Below, piece after piece: positions 56,881 to 64,000 of a DNA stretch of 64,000 bases. The notes beneath the pieces were generated by a model. That model did no database searches. It was not told the DNA's origin and saw only the letters and a program-made list of their open reading frames with translations. The stretch lies in assembly GCA_029959195.1 (NCBI GenBank), contig CP114127.1, positions 1,364,001 through 1,428,000 of the forward strand. The letters are read 5' to 3'. The first letter of the stretch is position 1. The number at the start of each line of letters is the position of its first letter. The position numbers and the translations under genes are program-made. The stretch is from Dictyophora rubrovolvata (Eukaryota; Basidiomycota; Agaricomycetes; Phallales; Phallaceae).

Positions 56881-57239
56881 TGTTAGGGCAACTCAGGGCA
56901 CACACCTAGAGGAGGGAAAACCTAAGATCTATTCATGGGAAACGACTAGCTACTCACCTAGAGGAGGGAAAACCTAAGAGAAAAAGCTTAGGGATCCTCC
57001 TCTAGGGAAAATGACTATATATCTACAAGTACAGGCGCTCGGTTGATCCCCATGGGATCCACAGTGATAACGAATGAGAACAAGAATTCAGTCTTTGACT
57101 GAATTCAAGAGAATAAGTTGAAAATGAGAAATAGTTAGAAATATGAGAAAGTGAGAAAGGACAGAATAAATACAGAGAGAGCATGAATATGGGAAAACGG
57201 GAAAATGGGAAAACAGAAAGTGTCACTAGCATACTGTCA
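56881..57239 (-). mobile_element. LTR fossil, minus strand (TGACAGTATGC...CCCTAACA)
   Basis: TG...CA ends, and GAGGAGGGAAAACCTAAG occurs twice inside. Matches 52255-52529. No target duplication seen. Confidence 0.65.
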
Positions 57240-57355
57240 AGATCCGAAATTGTTTGAGATTGTGAAATCGATAAAATGAGTATAATGAGGAACCTGGCTT
57301 CAACTTGTGTGTTGCGCCTGCTCCAAAGACTTTGAAATGTTCCTCAATTTGAATT
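57240..57355 (-). mobile_element. Fragment of the 55766-56366 LTR family, inverted
   Basis: GAGGAACCTGGCTTCAACTT and TGTTGCGCC are the inverse of the 3' part of that LTR. Confidence 0.6.
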
Positions 57356-57763
57356 TGTCAGGGTACGCTAGCGTCGTCCCCTTTCTTTTCTTCCGTTTAT
57401 CTTCAGCTCCTGTCTATTTTATTCATTTCCACATTTCTCGTATTTTATCCCATCTCTTGTTCTCCCCTTTCCTTCTGTATTCCCATTCTTCTCTTCAACG
57501 GGTGCTGAGCACCCATTCCCATCAGAGCCATGGCCTAGGCCCCAGCTAAAAGTCCAGGACCGGCCCATATCCACGCCCAGTCCATGAACTGAGGGCCGCA
57601 TATGACCTTCGCTGTTTTTCATAGTATATAGTTAGTAGCCCTAGAGGAGGGATCCCTAAGTTTGTTCTCTTAGGATCCCCTCCCTCTAGGTGAGTTAGTA
57701 TTCTTCCCAAAAATATATTCTCTTAGGATCCCCTCCTTCTAGTCTGAGTGAGTAGCCCTGACA
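57356..57763 (+). mobile_element. Solo LTR, TGTCAGG family (copy L2)
   Basis: 408 bp, TGTCAGGGTACGC...GTAGCCCTGACA. No matching target duplication. Confidence 0.85.
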
Positions 57764-57901
57764 CTCCCCAACTTGGATTGAAGAGTACCATTGACTCCCA
57801 TTTATTCCTGGGTGCCAACTGGAAAGAGTGGTGGCACCACTCATATTCTGATCCAATGCAACTCATTTGACATCCTTTGGAACAGCCAAACTCTGGCCAC
57901 T

Positions 57902-58598
57902 TGTCACACCCCACATGCCCCGTAGTCCAAATCCAGACATATCCAAACTCTGTACTCTATTCTGTCTCATTCCCCCAACTCCACACTCCACATTCTTGTC
58001 TGTACCCCGTATCACAGAATTTCCTTATGGGGAATTCTGTCCCGCACACTTAGTAACAAGGTACCTAGATTATATTATCATCATCTTGGCTCACACTAGT
58101 CAGTTTCCACCTTTCCTTATTTGTTGTTATCCCCATTTCTGTAGTTCCACTCCTTCCTGTATTTAAACCCCAGCTCCCCAGCTGTGGATTCTCTGTCTGA
58201 ATATAATCAGTTATTCTCTGTCTGAATATAATCAGTTATTCTCTGTCTGAATATAATCAGTTATTCTCTGTCTGAATATAATCAGTTATTCTCTGTCTGA
58301 ATATAATCAGTTATTCTCTCATCTCTAGTCCGTCTCATACTCTTCCGTATTATGTAGTTGGCTCGGACTTAACATTTGAGTCAACTCGTACTTGTCATTC
58401 ATGTTGTCTTTGATGACGTGGACTTGTACTCTGTCGTCGTATCATATGTCATCAGACTTATATGTACTTGCATACTTCCTTGTATTCCGAAATCGAGGGA
58501 TATTGTAGGCTGGGTGAGTGGGTGCAACATATAAGTTGAAGCCAAGTCCCTCACCCCATACTTCAGTACTCCGCCTCCTGTCATACCCAGTGGCCCGG
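57902..58598 (+). mobile_element. Partial LTR related to 55408-56646, with internal minisatellite
   Basis: Starts TGTCACACCCCACATG and includes GGGTGCAACATATAAGTTG. Its 3' end is cut where A/B element copy 2 begins. Confidence 0.75.
58189..58313 (+). repeat. Minisatellite, 5 x 25 bp
   Basis: Five units of TTCTCTGTCTGAATATAATC plus AGTTA. The related LTR at 55408-56646 has a single unit, so it expanded after the two LTRs separated. Confidence 0.95.
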
Positions 58599-58723
58599 TG
58601 TCGCACACCAAAACCTTCCTCATTTGGTGATTAGGCTGCTTATCCAAAGCGGACATTCAAATCCTCCCTTCCTAGAAAGTGACTATCAACTTACCCAAAT
58701 TCCCTTATTCAAATAACAATAAA

Positions 58724-59215
58724 ATGTTCAATCTTCATCTCTCATCCACATTCATGATTAGAAATCCTACCTCTTTCCCAGACACCCAAGATTCTTCCCC
58801 AGAAGATGTTATCCCTCCGATATTTCGTTATACTCATGATAGTCCTTGTACTCATGATCTGGATATCGAGACTACTTTGTTCACTTATTATTCCCCGATG
58901 CCTATCCTCCAAATTGACCCCACGACTCTTCTCCCAGTCTACTCACACAAGGTTCCTAGAAGTATCCATAAATGTCGAAGTTCAGATATCATACATCCCT
59001 TCTTGGCGTTTGGAAGAGAAGTCTACATTGAGAAGGAATTAAGATGGTTTACAGTAACTCATGTTTATTCTATGCCAGAATCAGCCTTACAAGATTCATA
59101 CCGTGTCTGGTTAACGACACAAGTTGGGTTAGAATACATGATAATGGTTCTGGACATTCCTAGTCGATGGATCCTATCATCATACAATCACCAACCGGTC
59201 TTAGGATTCTATTGA
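58724..59215 (+). CDS. A/B element copy 2, part A
   Basis: A 163-residue reading from MFNLHLSSTFM. It contains LDIETTLFTYYSPMPI, the motif IDPTTLLPVYS, KCRSSDIIHPFLAFGREVYIE, LRWFTVTHVYSMPESALQDS and VLDIPSRWIL, all matching the order in copy 1. No domain recognised. Shorter C-terminal tail than copies 1 and 3. Confidence 0.55.
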   Translation: MFNLHLSSTFMIRNPTSFPDTQDSSPEDVIPPIFRYTHDSPCTHDLDIETTLFTYYSPMPILQIDPTTLLPVYSHKVPRSIHKCRSSDIIHPFLAFGREVYIEKELRWFTVTHVYSMPESALQDSYRVWLTTQVGLEYMIMVLDIPSRWILSSYNHQPVLGFY

Positions 59216-59503
59216 CCTGCCAATCCCCTTCCCAAAGAACCAACAAACTCCTCATCTAACCATAATTCACCTCCCCAATCTCCGACTTCTTCTGATTTAA
59301 CAATACACCCTCCTCGATATTAACAAACAATCCACACACTTCGACGTGTTTGTTCTGGATTCCTAGAATGAGCTTGATCAGTTTGGAACATAATAAAGAA
59401 CAAAAATAACGTATAAGGGTAAACATCTATTTTAATCATCTGGTCTCTTTTTGTTTTGGAGTTCCAAGTTTCTTCAGCCTTACTCTATCCCTTCGCTACC
59501 ATA

Positions 59504-59998
59504 ATGATCAACCTCACAGCCTCTTACACCATGTCATCATCCAATCGCCCACATGGCGATTTCAAAACGGTCATACAAGAATATGTCCTCCGTCGAAAAG
59601 GACTAATCAATATCAACGAAGAAACCTTGTTACCCTTTCACGATGGGTACATCCAACATATGCTCTACTACAATGATTTAAGGTTACCGCCAATACTTCG
59701 TCTATATGATCAATATCATATCAGAGTAAAGGGACATTCGTATGAACTTGCAGCATATCTACAGATGTATTGAGATGGACGGCTAGCTTGGTGACTCATC
59801 TTCCAATGATCTGTGCTTTTAGCCAGACAAGTCCTATTCCTTGATGCCCCTTTAGACGTATTCCCATACCCTCCCGGTTTCTACTCTAACCCTCCCAATC
59901 CTCTTACTCCATCCCCTCGTTACGAGGCAACTAATTCAGTAACATTTTATTTGCCGATGACTAGACGACCTCGACCGATGGAAGAAGAGGATGTATGA
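59504..59998 (+). pseudogene. A/B element copy 2, part B and third part
   Basis: Part B contains QEYVLRRKGLININEETLLP and RLPPILRLYDQYHIR, again the (I/L)(N/D)xxTLLP motif. The third part reads FLDAPLDVFPYPPGFY. Fossil. Confidence 0.45.
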
Positions 59999-60803
59999 CT
60001 CATAAAGAGGAGAAGAGTAAGAGATTAGGAAAATGGAGGAATTGTTACTGTAGGAGTATGGTGCAAAAATGGTAAAAAGGAGAGTATTGCTTTCTTCCAA
60101 ATTGGGACTGTTTATGTTTGTTGTACTTCTATTTCCTCCCTGAAAAATTCCTCATCACTTGTTGTTCTCCCCAAATGTAACTCTTCCTCTCTTTTTCTTC
60201 CTTTCTTTTTTCCTTTTATTGTTTCATGAAAATAGTTTACAATTGCTTATTGTTAAACCTCCTAAACATTCCAAAATTATTTCTTTTGTTCTAAATGGTA
60301 TAAATACTGCATGTAAATACGTGTAACAGCAGCAATCTACCGGAACGGTTGTCTCAAGTTTAGTTCAGTTTAAGTCAAGTTCAAGTCAAGGTTTCGTCTC
60401 TAGTCTATTTCTACGCTCATGTCTATTACTTTGGATTACTCTGAGTGAGGCCTCAGAGTATAAACTCAACGATTCGTATTGTCATTGAAGCCTTACTAAC
60501 TTTAACAGTTTACTATTGCTGTATTATCGATGGTATATTGTCATACCATTTTTATTGCAAATTCATATTCATCCCCCTCACACATACAAGATCTCAGGAT
60601 CGATTATTTTTTTTTGTTGTTGTTTAGTTTGATATTGACACTCACACTCACTATATCATATATTCCCCCACCCTCTTTTCCATGAAATCAGCACCAGGAC
60701 CCGCTCCACGGAGACTAGATGACCTCAAACAAATATCTTCGTAGTTTTTCTGATAGTATATTTAGCTACAACATTTAGCTTTTATCTTCGGATCATTACA
60801 GCA

Positions 60804-61044
60804 GCCCTTGGTTCATGGACTGGGCATGGATATGGGCCAGTCCTGGACTTTTAGCTGGGGCCTAGGCCATGGCGCTGATGGGAACAGGCGCTCAGTGCCT
60901 GTTGAAGAGAAGAATGGGAATATGGAAGGAAAGGGAAAAGCAAGGGATGGAATAAAGTACGAGAAATATGGAAATGAATAAAATAGACAGGAACTGAAGA
61001 TAAACGGAAGAAAAGAAAGGGGACAGCACTAGTATACCCTGACA
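60804..61044 (-). mobile_element. Truncated solo LTR, TGTCAGG family (copy L3)
   Basis: Minus-strand 5' part of the 405-bp LTR, abutting the end of A/B copy 2. Confidence 0.75.
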
Positions 61045-62148
61045 GTATCTCCTAAAAACCCCCCTCTCCCTATGCCTTCTTCTACACTGCCACCTCTATG
61101 ACTCTCGACTTCAAAATGGAAGTCAATACCCTCCAAATATTGACTTGCAGCCACCACCGGTACTCAGAAACTTGAAATCTCAGTAGAGCTCCAGAGTACT
61201 GATACAGAAGATCTGATTACCAGCAAAGCCATGCTTGATATGGGTGCTAGTGGTATGTTTCTGGACTGTGATTTTGTTGAGAGACATCGACTCCCGACTG
61301 TCAAGCTCCCAAAACCTATTCCCGTATTTAATGTTGATGGTACACCCAATCAGGCTGGTGTCAGGGCTACTCACTCAGACTAGAGGGAGGGGATCCTAAG
61401 TAAAATATATTCTGGGAATAATACTAACTCACCTAGAGGGAGGGGATCCTAAGAACAAACTTAGGGATCCTTCCTCTAGGGCTACTAACTATATACTACA
61501 AAAAATGGCAAAGGTCATACGCAGCCTTTGGTTCATGGACTGGGTGCGGATATGCGCTGGTCCCGGGCTTTTAGCCGGGGCCTAGGCCATGGCTCTGATA
61601 GGAACGGGTGCTGAGTGCCCGTTGAAGGGAAAAATAGAAATACGGAAGGAAAGGGGAAGACAAGGAGTAGGATAAAATATGAGAAATGTGGAAATAAATA
61701 AAATAGATAGGAACTGAAGATAAACGGAAGAGATGAAAGGGACGGCATTAGCGTACCCTGACAGCTGGTGCCATCACATATGTGGTCAATCTGGTTATGA
61801 GGTATCAATCCCACTCTGAATGTGTCCTATTTGCTGTCACCGCACTTAGGAAATATCCTGTATTACTGGGGCTACCTTGGTTCAAGGCCCACAACCTGGT
61901 GATTGACTATACTGATGCATTGTAGTCCCCAATGTCGTTCCTGTGCACCCAGCTGGCCTTTGGGTTGTCATACTAAATGTTCCTTCCGACAGATCTGAAT
62001 GTCTGCAGATGTGATGCTTGATAACACCAAGGCTGAAGATCCTGACATGCCTGATCTGGCAGATATGGAAGACAAGCTCCAACTGGAGGACGGTAATCGA
62101 CTCTTTGGTATTTCGATGGTTGACACTAGACCTCCATTGCGTTGGTGC
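61045..62148 (+). mobile_element. Ty3/gypsy interior fragment (protease region) with a nested LTR
   Basis: Aspartic protease-like sequence: MLDMGASGMFLDCDFVERH, PKPIPVFNVDGTPN, then after the LTR ECVLFAVTALRKYPVLLGL and PWFKAHNLVIDY. This is the retropepsin-to-linker part of fungal gypsy elements. Fossil fragment, interrupted by copy L4 and bordered by A/B copy 3. Confidence 0.8.
61359..61763 (-). mobile_element. Solo LTR, TGTCAGG family (copy L4)
   Basis: 405 bp with GCTGG duplicated on both sides (61354-61358, 61764-61768). Confidence 0.92.
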
Positions 62149-62181
62149 TGTCGCACACCAAAATCTTCCTAATAAGAAAAC

Positions 62182-62587
62182 TGTCAGGGTATGCTAGCGT
62201 CGTCCCCTTATTTTTCTACATTTATCTTCGGTTCTGGTCTATTTTATTTATTTCTATATTTCTTGTATTCTATCCCATCTCTTGCATTTCCCTCTCCTTC
62301 CGTATTCCCATTTTTCCTCCAACGGGCACTGAGCGCCCGTTCTCATCAGAGCCATGGCCTAGGCCCCGGCTAAAAGTCCGGGACCGGCGTATATCCGTGC
62401 CCAGTCCATGAACCAAAGGCTGCGTGTGGCCTTCACCGTTTTTCATAGTATATAGTTAGTAGCCCTAGAGGAGGGATCCCTAAGTTTGTTCTCTTAGGAT
62501 CCCCTCCCTCTAGGTGAGTTAGTATTATTCCTAGAATATATTTTGCTTAGGATCCCCTCCCTCTAGTCTGAGAGAGTAGCCCTGACA
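62182..62587 (+). mobile_element. Solo LTR, TGTCAGG family (copy L5)
   Basis: 406 bp nested in A/B copy 3; flanks AAAAC and GAAAC suggest a 5-bp duplication with one change. Confidence 0.88.
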
Positions 62588-62682
62588 GAAACGTTCCGAT
62601 TTTTGGTTCAAAGCGGAGTTTCAAACTACCAAAAACTTAACCGATACACCACAGCCTCTCGAAATCAAAAACCTTATGAAAA

Positions 62683-63253
62683 ATGGCTGCATTTTCATTT
62701 CACTATACATCTTCAATCTCTTTGCCCATTCCAGCATCTCCCACCGAGTCATTACCCCCCTCCGATGATGAATCTATATCACCTTTTCGTTTTTCACCTT
62801 CCAGTCCAAGGACATACAATTTGGATCTGCATACGACTCTTTATATCTATAGTTCCCAATATGCGAGTCTCGACATCAACGAAGAAACATACCTCCCGAA
62901 GTTCCCTCCACCTCTTATTATTCGTCAATGCAGAAGTTCGGATTTGGTTCACCCCAGTCTCATGTTTGGAGAAAAGGTTTATATCGAGGAACGATTAGAC
63001 TGGTTTACAATTATCAATGTTTATTCTACACCTGAATCAGCTGTTAAAGACTCGTATTGGATTTGGTTAGTGACACAAGAAGGGTTCAAATTTACATTCC
63101 TGGTTCTAGATGTGCCAAGTCGTTGGGTTGTCATGAAAAACATGAAAACGCAAAAACATAGCCCATATAGACCGGCCAATCTTGTTCCTGTAGATCCTCA
63201 AGTGTCTCGTTTTTCACCCCATTCGCCAGAACCAATATCTCTCCCCTCTTCTC
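62683..63253 (+). pseudogene. A/B element copy 3, part A (interrupted by an LTR)
   Basis: Open reading from MAAFSFHYTSSISLPIPASP through INEETYLPKFPPP, FGEKVYIEERLDWFTIINVY and LDVPSRWVVM. It is the best-kept example of part A up to the point where the LTR at 63254 begins. Confidence 0.6.
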
Positions 63254-63660
63254 TGTCAGAGCTACTCTCTCAGACTAGAGGGAGGGGATCATAAGAGAAC
63301 ATATATTCTAGGAATAATACTAACTCACCTAGAGGGAGGGGATCCTAAGAGAACAAACTTAGGGATCCCTCCTCTAGGGCTACTAACTATATACTATGAA
63401 AAACGGCAAAGGCCACACGTGGCCTTCGGTTCATGGACTGGGTGTGAATACGCGCCGGTCCCAGACTTTTAGCCGGGGCCTAGGCCATGGCTCTGATGAG
63501 AACGGGCGCTCAGCGCCCGTTGGAGGAAAAATGGGAATACAGAAGGAGAGGGAAATGCAAGAGATGGGATAGAATACAAGAAATATGGAAATAAATAAAA
63601 TAGACCAGAACCGAAGATAAATGTAGAAAAATAAGGGGATGACGCTAGCGTACCCTGACA
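63254..63660 (-). mobile_element. Solo LTR, TGTCAGG family (copy L6)
   Basis: 407 bp with TTCTC duplicated on both sides (63249-63253, 63661-63665). Confidence 0.93.
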
Positions 63661-64000
63661 TTCTCCATCCAAACGATCCTTCCGAAAGATCCGACGCGTT
63701 TGCTCAAACCTTCTTGGACGAAATTAGGACAAAAGGCTTGTTTAGGATAAGCGATTAGATTTGTATTTTATCTCCTTCTTTCCTTCTGGACATTTCATTA
63801 GTGCTTGAAAATTTTGGTTAACTCATATCATCATGTCGGACAATAACGATACTCCTACTTCCCCTATTCCCCTTTTTCAACTCCCTTTCTTCCCTTTTGA
63901 ATATCGTTCTTCTCTCAGATTCGGACCTCTCACGACTTTGCATTTACAATACTCTTGTTTGTGAAATTGATGTCGATCCCTCCACAATGCTTCCGATTAC

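Larger units (their letters stand above)
58599..60800 (+). mobile_element. A/B element, copy 2 (2202 bp)
   Basis: Starts TGTCGCACACCAAAACC and ends CATTACA. Part A 58724-59215, part B 59504-59773, third part 59813-59998, TATA/leader block from 60298. The leader is close to copy 1 while the coding parts are more diverged. Part A looks whole; the B region is broken (about two breaks). No target duplication seen. Confidence 0.6.
62149..64000 (+). mobile_element. A/B element, copy 3 (runs off the window)
   Basis: Starts TGTCGCACACCAAAATC within gypsy sequence and is almost identical to copy 1. Part A is at 62683-63253, continuing after a nested LTR; part B starts at 63833. Two solo LTRs are nested in it (62182-62587 and 63254-63660). 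The right end lies outside the window. Confidence 0.65.

Noticed and set aside
58189-58313. Possible CRISPR-like or centromeric array
   Set aside because: A 25-bp head-to-tail minisatellite with no spacers, inside an LTR.

Overview
The window looks like part of a basidiomycete genome, most likely an Agaricomycete. Protein-coding genes are cut by many short GT-AG introns of about 40-75 bases. The gene set includes a GH115 xylan alpha-glucuronidase, a Set5-type MYND/SET methyltransferase, a vanillin/salicylaldehyde-type dehydrogenase, an endosomal-type Na+/H+ exchanger, a DUF6698-like protein and a Plavaka-like transposon protein. Repeats dominate the second half.

Layout. 0-13 kb is a gene-rich block: aldehyde dehydrogenase (5' end outside the window), an unrecognised multi-exon gene, the Na+/H+ exchanger, a repeat patch with a tRNA-like sequence and a TIR element, then Set5-like, Nudix and two unrecognised genes on the minus strand. 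14-17 kb holds an ADP-ribosyltransferase (enterotoxin-A-like) protein with hemopexin-like repeats; further hemopexin repeats lie past an apparent inserted element. 18-31 kb contains two copies of a 2.3-kb mobile element that carries its own small genes (called the 'A/B element' here), a Copia element, a MITE and a decayed copy of a secreted-protein gene. 32-38 kb has a solo LTR and the long GH115 gene. 39-44.6 kb is a TIR element with a young, whole-looking Copia inside it. 45-49.9 kb has a membrane protein gene, a CinA-like remnant and the intact, inverted copy of the secreted-protein gene. 50.7-64 kb is a nest: a DUF6698-like gene, then a Plavaka-like transposon gene split by several layers of LTRs, gypsy protease fragments and two more A/B elements.

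The most unusual finding is the A/B element. Four copies lie in this window (18171-20447 +, 28804-31157 -, 58599-60800 +, 62149 to the window end +). Each starts TGTCG(C/T)(A/G)CACC; the three whose far end is visible end TTACA. Each encodes one protein of about 200 aa (A) followed by a smaller relative (B), and three of the four have a promoter-like TATA segment and a long leader downstream (copy 3 leaves the window first). No transposase or reverse transcriptase is visible in any of them. The layout fits very long LTRs with genes in U3, or a non-autonomous element with passenger genes. A and B share a motif but match no family I recognise.

Conventional host genes (Set5-like, Nudix, GH115, Na+/H+ exchanger, ALDH, membrane protein) show coherent splice structures. 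Mobile-element relics are described here only as fossils.
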